From: WHSW01 sp963846565
GTDB lineage: Bacteria; Actinomycetota; Thermoleophilia; Solirubrobacterales; 70-9
Assembly (NCBI GenBank): GCA_963846565.1
Contig: CAWJWL010000001.1
Span: 1 to 64,000, forward strand
Length of the DNA: 64,000 nt
Direction: 5' to 3'
A program made the translations under genes and the position numbers. The notes below the pieces were generated by a model that ran no database searches, had not been told where the DNA came from, and was given only the letters and a program-made list of their open reading frames with translations. This document shows, one piece after another, positions 27,471-36,059 of this stretch. Positions within the stretch are counted from its first letter, which is position 1, and each line of letters opens with the position of its first letter.

Positions 27471-28328
27471 ATGGAGGCTGGAAGCGCGAGAGCGCCGGGT
27501 TTGCGACGGCGTGTTGCATCCGTGCCAGCGAACCTCAAGCGCACGGACATCCCGCCCGGTCTGTGGATCGAGCGCATGGGTGGCATGGCATCGCTGGGGG
27601 TGCAGACCTTCGCCCAGTTCGTCAGCCCCGGGCTCAGCTGGCGGACCGAGTTCCTGCGCCAGTTCGCCTTCTCGCTCGGGATCACCCTCGGGCCGGCGGC
27701 GATCGTCGCCTTCGTCATCGGCTTCTCCTCGGTCGGTATCCAGGGCGGCTCGCTCGCGTCCGCATTCGGCGCGATCGACCGCATCTCGGCCGTCGCGCCG
27801 GTCGCGTTCCTGCGCGAGCTCGGGCCGATCCTGACGACCGCGATCGTGGCCGGCACGCTCGGCTCGACGATCACCGCCGAGATCGGCGCGCGCAAGATCC
27901 GCGAGGAGGTGATGGCGCTCGAGGTGCTCGGGATCAACCCGGTCCGCAACCTCGTCCTGCCCCGGGTCGTCGCGCTCGGGGTGATGATGCCGATCCTCAA
28001 CCTGATCACCTTCTGGGCCGGGGTCGCGGGCGTCTTCTGCGCCGCCGTCTTCCTCTACGGCTCGACGCCGGCGGCGTTCTTCGAGAACCTGCTGCTCTTA
28101 ACGAACTTCATCGACCTCTGGTCGAGCGTGGTCAAGACCGCGATCTTCGGCCTCATGATCGGCGTCATCTCCTGTTACAAGGGGCTCGCCGTCGGCGGCG
28201 GCACCGAGGGGGTCGGCCGTGCGGTGAACGAGTCGGTCGTCACCTGCCTCGTCGCGACCTTCATGGTCAGCGTCGTCTACACGACCCTCTTCCAGGCGCT
28301 CTACCCGGAGGTGAACTTCGGCGCATGA
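27471..28328 (+). CDS. yrbEA: YrbE/MlaE-type ABC permease, first of two
   Basis: A 285-residue MlaE/YrbE permease of a Mce lipid transporter. After a basic N-terminus it shows the amphipathic entry helix WIERMGGMASLGVQTFAQFV, then FSLGITLGPAAIVAFVIGFS. The conserved core is FLRELGPILTTAIVAGTLGS, the cytosolic coupling segment ITAEIGARKIREEVMALEVL, and GINPVRNLVLPRVVALGVMM. The ATG at 27471 follows the control region; a longer in-frame start at 27384 would add 29 unconserved residues. Its TGA overlaps the next permease start by four bases. The pair would form the membrane core through which lipids delivered by Mce proteins enter. Confidence 0.9.
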   Translation: MEAGSARAPGLRRRVASVPANLKRTDIPPGLWIERMGGMASLGVQTFAQFVSPGLSWRTEFLRQFAFSLGITLGPAAIVAFVIGFSSVGIQGGSLASAFGAIDRISAVAPVAFLRELGPILTTAIVAGTLGSTITAEIGARKIREEVMALEVLGINPVRNLVLPRVVALGVMMPILNLITFWAGVAGVFCAAVFLYGSTPAAFFENLLLLTNFIDLWSSVVKTAIFGLMIGVISCYKGLAVGGGTEGVGRAVNESVVTCLVATFMVSVVYTTLFQALYPEVNFGA

Positions 28329-29161
28329 GCAGGCCTCCCGCGAAAGCCGACGCCGACGCGACCGGATTCAAGGCCGCCGTGGAGCGCCCGGCCCGGCTGC
28401 CGCTGATCGACGCCGTCGGCGACTACTTCGGCTTCCTCTGGAAGGCCGCTCTCGGGATGCGCGGCGTCAGCCGCTACTCGGCCGAGGTGCTGCGACAGAC
28501 GGCCTTGCTCGCGACCGGGAGCGTGCTCGTGATCGTCTGGATGACGTTCCTCACCGGCGCCGTGTGCGGGATCACCGGTACCGCGATCTCGCGCGCGATC
28601 GGCGCGGGGATCGCCGGCCCGATCTTCTCCGCCTTCTGCACCACCCGAGAGGTGGTGCCGTTCATCTTCGGCTTCATCGTCGCGGCGAAGATCGGCGGCG
28701 GGATCGTCGCCCAGCTCGGCGCCATGCGGGTCTCCGAGGAGGTGGACGCGATGGACGTGATGGGCGTTTCCTCGATCACCTACCTGATCTCGACCCGGAT
28801 GCTCGCCGCCTTGCTGATGCTGCCGGTGTGTTACGTCGTCGGCATGGGAGCCGCCCACGGCGGCGCCTGGCTCGCCTCCTTCGTTCGGACCCAGGACGTC
28901 TCGCAGGGCACGTGGGAGTTCGCCTTCTACACGGCCCTGGACCCCTTAGACCTGCTCTACACCCTGATCAAGGGACTGGTGCTCTCGTTCTCGGTGATCG
29001 CCACCGCGCTCTATTACGGCTACCGCGTCCGCGGTGGCCCGGTCGAGGTCGGTGAGGCGACCGCGAACTCGATGGCCGTGAACCTGATCCTCGTGACGAT
29101 CCTGAACATGGTCATGACGTTCATCTTCTGGGGCTTCAACCCGAACCTCCCGATCGCGTGA
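28325..29161 (+). CDS. yrbEB: YrbE/MlaE-type ABC permease, second of two
   Basis: A 278-residue partner permease. It has the family entry region FGFLWKAALGMRGVSRYSAE, hydrophobic helices (TALLATGSVLVIVWMTFLTG), and the conserved core REVVPFIFGFIVAAKIGGGI with coupling segment QLGAMRVSEEVDAMDVMGVS. Four to five membrane helices follow, ending VNLILVTILNMVMTFIFWGF. Start ATG 28325 overlaps yrbEA by four bases, and the first mce gene starts at GTG 29158 overlapping its stop. In mycobacteria YrbEA and YrbEB form a heterodimer; the same is inferred here. Confidence 0.9.
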   Translation: MSRPPAKADADATGFKAAVERPARLPLIDAVGDYFGFLWKAALGMRGVSRYSAEVLRQTALLATGSVLVIVWMTFLTGAVCGITGTAISRAIGAGIAGPIFSAFCTTREVVPFIFGFIVAAKIGGGIVAQLGAMRVSEEVDAMDVMGVSSITYLISTRMLAALLMLPVCYVVGMGAAHGGAWLASFVRTQDVSQGTWEFAFYTALDPLDLLYTLIKGLVLSFSVIATALYYGYRVRGGPVEVGEATANSMAVNLILVTILNMVMTFIFWGFNPNLPIA

Positions 29162-30474
29162 CCCCGGTCGCGCGGAGGAGAAGGCGGGTGGTCGTCCTCG
29201 GCGGCGTGGCCGCGCTCGCGATCGCATTCGTCTACGTGCTCACGGGCTCGGGCTCGACCTACGAGGTCAAGGGCGTCTTCGAGGACGTCCGCGGCCTGAT
29301 CCCCGGCGGCGAGGTCAAGGCCGGGGCCGAGGTCGTCGGCTCGGTCAAGGACATCGAGCTGAACGAGGACGGCCTGCCGCTCGTGACCATGACCGTCGAC
29401 GACGACTTCCAGATCAACCAGGGCGGGTTCGCGAACATCCGGCTCGCGTCGAACGTCGGCGGCGTGAACCGCTTCGTCGACCTCGAGCAGGGCGGCGGCC
29501 CCCCGCTCGCCGACGGGGCCACGCTCGGGCCGAGCCAGACGGACCACCCGGTCGACATCGACCTCGCGCTCTCCGACCTCGATCCGGCCACGCGCGATGA
29601 GATCGGCCACATCCTCGCCGGCCTCGACAAGACCCTCTCCGGTCGTGGCGCCGACCTCGATCGGGCGCTGCGGCACAGCGTCAAGGGGCTTGGCGAGACG
29701 GCGAACCTCCTCGGGGAGGTGAACTCCGACCAGGTCGCCCTCCGCACCCTGATCAGCGAGGGTCGCAAGATCGTCGGCGCGCTCGCCGCCAATCCCGCTG
29801 CGCTCGGCGAGTCGACGGAGCGGCTCGCCTCCGTCCTCAGCGTCACGGCCGCGCGCCAGAGCGAGCTGAAGCGCACGGCGCAGGCGATCGGGCCCGGCCT
29901 CGCCTCGGCGCGTGCCCTGCTCGAGGAGACGCGGGAGTCCATCCCCAACCTCCAGCGGCTCGTCGACGCGACCATGCCGGCGGTCGAGCAGTTCGTGCCG
30001 ACGGCCCGCAACCTCGGGCCGGTGATCGACGCGCTGCGGCCGATGCTCGCCAGCGCCCGCGCCCTGCTCGAGGACGTCCCCGGGCAGATCAAGGCAATCC
30101 AGCCGGTGATCGACGTCGCCCTACCGGTCGTCAAGCGGCTCGATCCGCTGATGACGGAGCTCGGCCCGATGGTCGACTACCTGCGGGCGGCCGCACCGGA
30201 CGTGACCTCCTTCTTCCTGCTGTGGGGCGACGCGGCGGCGAACTACGACGCCGCCGGCCACCTCGCCCGGCTCGGCTTCGGCAACGGCAACTCCGTCGAC
30301 CACACGAACGTGATCGACGCCTCGGACCCCGGTCCCGGCCTGATCGAACGGCCGTTCTTCCGCACGCCCGGGGCGCTCGAGGCCGAGCCGTGGAACAACT
30401 ACTGGAAGAGCTTCCTCGGCGGGGCGGAGTCGGTCGACCGGCTCTATGAAGAGGGGGAGGGGCCGCCGGAATGA
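29158..30474 (+). CDS. Mce-family lipid-transport protein, position 1 of 6
   Basis: A 438-residue Mce protein: a basic N-terminus and signal-anchor helix (VVVLGGVAALAIAFVYVLTG), then the MCE/MlaD domain (about residues 28-115) with GVFEDVRGLIPGGEVKAGAE and the strand GFANIRLASNVGGVNRFVDL. A long helical region follows (residues 130-380), predicted from repeated leucine-spaced helices such as SVLSVTAARQSELKRTAQAI. Such helices pair with the other five Mce proteins to make a periplasm-spanning hydrophobic tunnel. The tail PFFRTPGALEAEPWNNYWKS is conserved in this operon position. It is coupled to both neighbours by 4-base overlaps. Confidence 0.9.
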   Translation: MTPVARRRRRVVVLGGVAALAIAFVYVLTGSGSTYEVKGVFEDVRGLIPGGEVKAGAEVVGSVKDIELNEDGLPLVTMTVDDDFQINQGGFANIRLASNVGGVNRFVDLEQGGGPPLADGATLGPSQTDHPVDIDLALSDLDPATRDEIGHILAGLDKTLSGRGADLDRALRHSVKGLGETANLLGEVNSDQVALRTLISEGRKIVGALAANPAALGESTERLASVLSVTAARQSELKRTAQAIGPGLASARALLEETRESIPNLQRLVDATMPAVEQFVPTARNLGPVIDALRPMLASARALLEDVPGQIKAIQPVIDVALPVVKRLDPLMTELGPMVDYLRAAAPDVTSFFLLWGDAAANYDAAGHLARLGFGNGNSVDHTNVIDASDPGPGLIERPFFRTPGALEAEPWNNYWKSFLGGAESVDRLYEEGEGPPE

Positions 30475-32036
30475 CCAGTGCGATGGCCAAGATGTCGGCG
30501 TTCGCGGTCGTCGCCCTCGCGATCTTCAGCGTCTGCGCCCTCTTTTTGCTTGGCAAGGCCCAGGAGCAGGGCGGCACCGACGTCCGGGCGGCGTTCAAGG
30601 ACGCCTATCCGCTGCTCGAGGGCATGAACGTCCGCCTCTATGGCGCGGTCGCCGGGAGGGTCGGTGAGATCGAGCTCGGTGACGACGGTGACGCCCACGT
30701 CACGCTCGTCCTCTTCGACGGCACGGAGCCGCCGCGGGCGGACGCCGTCGCATCGATCCGCCAGGAGGACATCACCGGCGACAGCTACGTCTCGCTCGAG
30801 CCGGGCAAGGACGAAGAGGAGCTCGGCAACGCCGAGATCCCGACCTCGAGGACGAGCGTCGCGCCCCGATTCGACGATCTCCTCAACAGCTTCAACGAGC
30901 CGGTCAGACAAGGCCTCGAGCTCGTCCTGGTCCAGCTCGGAATGGCGCTCGAGTCCCGCGGGCAGGATCTGAACACAGCGACGATCCAGCTCCGTCCCGC
31001 GCTCGAGGTGGCCAACGACGCCTTAGGCGAGGTCGGGTCCCAGAACGCGGCGCTGGGCTCGCTGATCGAGAGCGCCGAACGGGTCAACCGCCAGGCTGCC
31101 GACCGTTCCGATCAGCTCGCGAAGCTCGTCGACGGTCTCGCCGCCACACTGCAGACGACGGCCGCCCATGCCCCGGCGCTCGATCGGGCGCTCGAGGTCG
31201 CGCCTCCGACCCTGCGCGCGGCGGAGGGGACCCTCGGTCGCCTGACGCGCCTCGCCGAGGCGTCGCTGCCACTGGCGAACACGCTCGAGGCGGCGAGCCC
31301 GGACCTCGCTCGTACGGCTGCCCTTCTCGGCCCGTTCGTCGAGGACGCGGGGGCGATCATCCGCGACATCGATCCCACGCTCGGGTTGATCACGCGCTCG
31401 TTCACGGCGTCGCTACCGGCGCTCGAGGCCAATCCCAAGCGCGTCCTCACGGCGCCGTTCGACCTCGCGGCGGGCATCGGCGGGCTGCTCGACTCGCTGA
31501 TTGGCGATCCGACGCTGATCAAGTCGTTGTTCAGCGCCGACACCTACGGCGGCACCGAGCCCGGCGACAACAGCGACGACGTCGGCCTCGGCTCCGTCGC
31601 GGTCGAAACCGGCGAGCAGCTCGGCTTCCCCGACGAGTACGACCGCGAGCGTCACGTGATTCGCTCGGTCGCGATTCCGAGCTGCGAGGCGTTCGGCGTC
31701 CCGATCGCTCCCGGGTGCCTCGCGACGGTCCTCGAGGCCCTGCGCGAGCCGGCCGGCGCCGCGGACGGCGGCGGCTCCGGCGGCGGGTCGGACGGCGCTG
31801 GTGGGGGCGACGACACTGGCGACTCGCCCTCGACCCCGGGTCCCGATGAGGGTGGCGGCGGCAGCGCGCTCGACGAGCTCGAGGACGAGCTCGGGATCGA
31901 CCTCGGGCTCGGAGAGCTCGGCGAGGGCCTGAACGAGACCCTCGAGGGCCTCGGCATCCAGAACCCCGGCGCCGGCGGCCAGGCGCCGAACGCGAACGCC
32001 GTCCAGGACCTCCTCGACTTCCTGTTGCGCCCATGA
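30471..32036 (+). CDS. Mce-family lipid-transport protein, position 2 of 6, Gly-rich tail
   Basis: A 521-residue Mce protein, the longest of the six. It has a signal-anchor (FAVVALAIFSVCALFLLGKA), MCE domain (about residues 35-125, DAYPLLEGMNVRLYGAVAGR; VASIRQEDITGDSYVSLEPG), and a long helical tunnel segment (residues 135-340). The last 110 residues are a Gly/Ser/Asp-rich low-complexity stretch followed by an acidic amphipathic piece (LDELEDELGIDLGLGELGEG). Two cysteines (IPSCEAFGVPIAPGCLATV) lie just before the Gly-rich part and may form a disulfide outside the cell. It starts at ATG 30471 overlapping the preceding stop. Confidence 0.88.
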   Translation: MTSAMAKMSAFAVVALAIFSVCALFLLGKAQEQGGTDVRAAFKDAYPLLEGMNVRLYGAVAGRVGEIELGDDGDAHVTLVLFDGTEPPRADAVASIRQEDITGDSYVSLEPGKDEEELGNAEIPTSRTSVAPRFDDLLNSFNEPVRQGLELVLVQLGMALESRGQDLNTATIQLRPALEVANDALGEVGSQNAALGSLIESAERVNRQAADRSDQLAKLVDGLAATLQTTAAHAPALDRALEVAPPTLRAAEGTLGRLTRLAEASLPLANTLEAASPDLARTAALLGPFVEDAGAIIRDIDPTLGLITRSFTASLPALEANPKRVLTAPFDLAAGIGGLLDSLIGDPTLIKSLFSADTYGGTEPGDNSDDVGLGSVAVETGEQLGFPDEYDRERHVIRSVAIPSCEAFGVPIAPGCLATVLEALREPAGAADGGGSGGGSDGAGGGDDTGDSPSTPGPDEGGGGSALDELEDELGIDLGLGELGEGLNETLEGLGIQNPGAGGQAPNANAVQDLLDFLLRP

Positions 32037-33316
32037 GCTCGCACGTGAGAAAGCCCGGCCGCTTCCAGACCTTCGTCACGAAGACGTCCCGCCGACTTGA
32101 CGGTCACGTGATGCTGCTCGGCCTGCTGGTCGCCGGCGCCGGGGCCGTGCTCGCCTACATCGGCTGGGCTTCGACGAACGGCGTTCCCTTCCAGGATCGC
32201 TACCTGCTGAAGGCTCAGGTGCCGGCCAACGCCCCGATCGTGCAGAAGGGCGACGCCGTGCGGATCGCCGGCCGCCTGGCGGGCCTCGTCACCGACGTGC
32301 AGCCGGACGACGGCTTCCGCGAGGTGACGATGGAGCTCCGGCCCGCCTACTCGCCGGTGGGCGAGAACGCGACCGCCACCGTGCGGGTGAAGTCGATCGT
32401 CTACCTCACCTACGTCGAGCTGCGGCCGGGAGACCTCGACGACCCGATCCCGGACGGGGGGACGATCCCGGTCGAGCAGAGCGGATCGAACGTCGACCTG
32501 CTCGAGGTCGTCGAGCTCTTCGACCGGAGGGCGCGAGAGACGCTGCAGAGCTCGATCTACAACGCCGGCATCGCCTTCGCCGGGCGGGGCCGACAGCTCA
32601 ACGCGATGATTCGCGACCTCCCCGAGATCCTCGAGGACGGCACCCCGATCTTCGACGCTCTGACGCCCCGCGCCGGCGCTCTCGCGCGCTTCATCTCCGG
32701 GGCCGCCGCGACCACGAGTGGGCTCGAGGGCGAGCGTGGCGACGATGTTGCCGCGAGCCTCACGTCGGGCAGCGAGGTCGTGGGGACGATCGCCGCCGAG
32801 CGCACCGCGCTCGCGGAGACGATCGAGCTCCTGCGCCCGTTCGAGGACGAGTTCCTGAAAACGGCGCCGGTCCTCGACCCGCTGCTCGAAGACGCGATCT
32901 CGCTCTCCGAGACGCTCAACCCAGCGGTCGAGGAGGTGGCCGCGGCGCTCCCGGACCTGAACCGGACGCTGGCCCTCGGCGACGAGCTGCGTTTGCAGAC
33001 GGCCCGCCTCACCGGCTTCCTGATCCCCGTGTTGAGGAAGGCGATCCCCGTCCTCGCCGCGCTCGAGCCGACCGTGGCCTCGATCGACCCGCTGCGTGAA
33101 CCGTTGCGCAAGTTCACCAACACCCTCGACAGCTACGCCGAGGACGTCAAGCAATCGGCGCTCAACGTGCTGTCGGCGACCGGAGTCCGCTATCCCGAGG
33201 GAGGCACCGCGGGCGGGCAGCCGGCGCTGCGCTTCGGCCCCGTCTTCACCTGCCACCAGCACCGAAACCCCTATCCCGAGCCCGGCACCGCCGGCAACGA
33301 CCGGGAGGGCTGCTGA
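32033..33316 (+). CDS. Mce-family lipid-transport protein, position 3 of 6
   Basis: A 427-residue Mce protein. The signal-anchor is HVMLLGLLVAGAGAVLAYIG; the MCE domain (about residues 45-140) has PIVQKGDAVRIAGRLAGLVT and SIVYLTYVELRPGD; the helical tunnel region has SVLPD-like repeats such as NPAVEEVAAALPDLNRTLAL. The C-terminus, GPVFTCHQHRNPYPEPGTAG, is a short conserved tail with one cysteine. The start ATG 32033 lies inside the preceding stop (ATGA), and the stop shares a base with the next ATG. Confidence 0.88.
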   Translation: MSSHVRKPGRFQTFVTKTSRRLDGHVMLLGLLVAGAGAVLAYIGWASTNGVPFQDRYLLKAQVPANAPIVQKGDAVRIAGRLAGLVTDVQPDDGFREVTMELRPAYSPVGENATATVRVKSIVYLTYVELRPGDLDDPIPDGGTIPVEQSGSNVDLLEVVELFDRRARETLQSSIYNAGIAFAGRGRQLNAMIRDLPEILEDGTPIFDALTPRAGALARFISGAAATTSGLEGERGDDVAASLTSGSEVVGTIAAERTALAETIELLRPFEDEFLKTAPVLDPLLEDAISLSETLNPAVEEVAAALPDLNRTLALGDELRLQTARLTGFLIPVLRKAIPVLAALEPTVASIDPLREPLRKFTNTLDSYAEDVKQSALNVLSATGVRYPEGGTAGGQPALRFGPVFTCHQHRNPYPEPGTAGNDREGC

Positions 33317-34629
33317 TGAGGCTGCCGCGCTTCGACACCCTCTTCAGTCGCCGCATCCTCGGCGTCAGCGTCATCGTCGGAACCCTCCTGATCGTCGTGC
33401 TCGCGGTCACCCGCCCGGACCCGTTCGCCGACCAGCAGGTGATCAAGGCGAGGTTCGACAACGTCAGCGGCCTGGGACGCATCGATCGCAACGTCCGCAT
33501 CGGCGGCGGTAACGCGGGGCAGATCGGGGACGTGACCCGCGAGGGCGACGACGTCGTCGTCGAGCTCGAGATCGAGCCCGGGATCGCGGTCCACACCGAC
33601 GCCCGCGCCGACCTGCGCCCGCACACGCTCTTCGAGGGCTCCGCGTTCGTCGACCTCCACCCGGGGAGCCCAAGCGCTCCGCTGCTCTCCGAGGGGGACG
33701 AGATCCCGAAGATCCAGACGAGCAACTACGTCTCGCTCGACGAGGCGCTGCGCGTGCTCGACGACGACAACCGCACGGCGCTGAAGGAGGTCATCCACTC
33801 GTTCTCGGACACGCTGCAGCCCGAGGTGATCGCGAGCCTGCGCCGAACCCTGAAGGCCGCTCCGTCGCTGCTCGAGAACCTCGGCCCGACGGCTCGGGCG
33901 CTCCAGGGGAGGACCCGGACCGAGCTCGAGGGCGCGATCGGCGGGCTCGCGCGGACGGCTGAGGCGATCGGCAGCCGCGAGGCCGACCTGGCGCCACTGA
34001 TCGACCGGACCAACCGCACGCTCGCCGCGCTTGACGTCGACGGCGGCGCCCCGCTCGACGCTGCGCTGCGCGCGCTGCCGGGCGGGCTCGAGGAGCTCGA
34101 GGCCGACGCCGGTGAGCTCGCCCTTCTGATCGACACCCTCGACGAGACGTCGGTGGAGCTGCTCCCCGTGTCCGAGCAGCTCGGGCCGCTGCTTCGCGAT
34201 GCCCAGCCACTGCTCCGGCGGACGCCGCCGATCCTCGAGGCGGCGACGCCGCTGATCGACCAGCTGCACAAGGTGCTGAGCCGCGCGGCCGACGCCGCCC
34301 CGCAGCTCGAGGCCGCGATCGGCGCGCTCGCGCCGTCGGCGAAGCTGCTTCAGGAATCCGTGTTGCCCGTGATCACGGGTGATTCCCGTTACGGGGTGCC
34401 CTCCTACGTCGAGCTCGTCTCCGCCTTCACCGGCGGTTCGGCAATCGCCCGGCACTACCAGACCGCGGCGCAGAACCCGACGGGATCGGCGGGTCACATC
34501 ATCCGAACGGGCACCTACCTCGACGTCCCGGGAACGATCAGTGGCCTGACGAGGCCCTCGTGCGCGACGATCGCCCTGCTCAGCCAGACGCTCGCCGACC
34601 GGCTGAAGGCACTGGGGTTGTGCACGTGA
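33316..34629 (+). CDS. Mce-family lipid-transport protein, position 4 of 6
   Basis: A 437-residue Mce protein. The anchor is RILGVSVIVGTLLIVVLAVT; the MCE domain (about residues 37-125) includes ARFDNVSGLGRIDRNVRIGG and LRPHTLFEGSAFVDLHPGSP. The helical tunnel region runs from about 150 to 350 with regular Leu-rich repeats (LPGGLEELEADAGELALLID). The C-terminus has one cysteine (SGLTRPSCATIALLS). ATG 33316 is coupled to the preceding gene by TGATG. Its role as one ring subunit of a hetero-hexameric Mce assembly is inferred from the six-gene arrangement. Confidence 0.88.
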   Translation: MRLPRFDTLFSRRILGVSVIVGTLLIVVLAVTRPDPFADQQVIKARFDNVSGLGRIDRNVRIGGGNAGQIGDVTREGDDVVVELEIEPGIAVHTDARADLRPHTLFEGSAFVDLHPGSPSAPLLSEGDEIPKIQTSNYVSLDEALRVLDDDNRTALKEVIHSFSDTLQPEVIASLRRTLKAAPSLLENLGPTARALQGRTRTELEGAIGGLARTAEAIGSREADLAPLIDRTNRTLAALDVDGGAPLDAALRALPGGLEELEADAGELALLIDTLDETSVELLPVSEQLGPLLRDAQPLLRRTPPILEAATPLIDQLHKVLSRAADAAPQLEAAIGALAPSAKLLQESVLPVITGDSRYGVPSYVELVSAFTGGSAIARHYQTAAQNPTGSAGHIIRTGTYLDVPGTISGLTRPSCATIALLSQTLADRLKALGLCT

Positions 34630-36059
34630 TCCGCCGCATCCTCATGCTTCCGGTCCGCTTCGTTCGCTTCGTCTGGGAGTTCCTCAATCCGCGGCTGAAG
34701 GCGGGGGCGATCCCATACGGGCGGATCGTCATCGTCACCCAGGTCCTCCTCGCGCTCGTTTTCCTCGGCTACACGCTGAGCAAGAAGTCGATCCGCGTGC
34801 CGATCGTCTCCTCTGAGCCGTACCAGATCCACGTGCTGTTCGAGGACGCTCAGGGCCTCGATCGCCTCGACGAGCCGGCCGCGGCCGTCGCCGGCACGCC
34901 GCTGGGCATCGTCACCGACGTCGACTACGAGGACGGCAAGGCGCTCGTGACGATGACGATGGAGGACTCGGTCCGCGGCAAGGTCTTCGCGGACGCGAGC
35001 GTCGCCGTGCGGCCCGCGAGCGCGCTCCAGAACCTCCTCGTCAACATCGACCCGGGCACCCCGGAAACGGGACCGTTGCCCGAGGACGCCGTGATCGCGC
35101 CCGAGCGGACCTCGAACTACGTCGCGATCGACGAACTGACGAGCATCCTCGACGCCGACACCCGCGCATACACGTCGATCCTGCTGCAGCAGGCGCAGAT
35201 CGCGGTCAAGGGTCGCTCGACGGAGTTCCAGGACGCGCTGATCGAGCTCGGGGAGCTCGTCGACACGACGGTGCCGATCTCGCGCGGGCTCGCCAAGCGC
35301 CGCCGCCTGCTCACCGACCTGGTGGGCGAGCTGAATGTCGTCGGCCGGACGCTCGCCAGCCGTGGTGCCCAGCTCGCCGCCGCGATCCAGTCGGCGAACG
35401 ACACCCTCGCGGTCACCGCCGCCCGCGAACCGGAGCTCGCCGAGTCGGTACGCCTCCTTGCCCCGGTCCTGAGCGAGGCAGAGCGCTCGGTCGCCTCCCT
35501 GCGCCGGTTGGCCGACCCGCTCCAGCCGGTGCTCGAGCAGCTCGGGGAGAGCGCGCCGGACCTCGCCGCGAGCGTCACCGCCCTGCACGACCTCTACCCC
35601 GAGGCAGAGCGCCTCACCAACCGGTTCGAACGCCTCGTCTCCGACGGGGAGCGGCCACTCGAGTTGCTCGAGTTCGGCACCCGCGGGATCGGCGAACGCG
35701 CCGCCGCGCTGGTCCCAGTGATGAAGGCGCTGACGAAACTGACGACGAGGCTCGACCGTTACAAGCGCGGCATGTTGCAGACGTCGGACCTGCTCGCGAG
35801 CGTCTTCTCGACGCAGGACCACAACGGCGCCTACGCGCCGATCGCGATCAACAAGATCGAATCGGCGCGGCCGGAGAACTTCGGTCTCGGCGGGGCCGCC
35901 GCGACGCGTGAGGGGGCAGACGGCGAGTCGCGCCTCGACACGATGCTGGCGAAGGCGCTCGAGCTCACCTGCGTCGAGGAGAACCCGCTCGCCTGCCTGA
36001 TGCGGTTCAACATCAAGGGCCTCCCGGATGAGCCGGTCACGAGCGGGGGAGGCGAGTAA
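34626..36059 (+). CDS. Mce-family lipid-transport protein, position 5 of 6
   Basis: A 477-residue Mce protein. The start is GTG 34626, overlapping the previous TGA (GTGA); a longer in-frame extension upstream lies entirely inside the previous gene. There is an amphipathic basic N-terminus (MLPVRFVRFVWEFLNPRLKA), then the anchor RIVIVTQVLLALVFLGYTLS. The MCE domain (about residues 65-155) has VLFEDAQGLDRLDEPAAAVA and VRPASALQNLLVNIDPGTPE. In mycobacterial operons the fifth protein (MceE) is a lipoprotein, but no lipobox cysteine is present here. The next start follows its stop directly. Confidence 0.87.
   Translation: MIRRILMLPVRFVRFVWEFLNPRLKAGAIPYGRIVIVTQVLLALVFLGYTLSKKSIRVPIVSSEPYQIHVLFEDAQGLDRLDEPAAAVAGTPLGIVTDVDYEDGKALVTMTMEDSVRGKVFADASVAVRPASALQNLLVNIDPGTPETGPLPEDAVIAPERTSNYVAIDELTSILDADTRAYTSILLQQAQIAVKGRSTEFQDALIELGELVDTTVPISRGLAKRRRLLTDLVGELNVVGRTLASRGAQLAAAIQSANDTLAVTAAREPELAESVRLLAPVLSEAERSVASLRRLADPLQPVLEQLGESAPDLAASVTALHDLYPEAERLTNRFERLVSDGERPLELLEFGTRGIGERAAALVPVMKALTKLTTRLDRYKRGMLQTSDLLASVFSTQDHNGAYAPIAINKIESARPENFGLGGAAATREGADGESRLDTMLAKALELTCVEENPLACLMRFNIKGLPDEPVTSGGGE

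Noticed and set aside
27214..27471. 85-codon ORF ending in TGATG with the first permease
   Set aside because: Arg/Pro-rich, low-complexity, no recognisable domain and a poor ribosome site; kept only as part of the control region.
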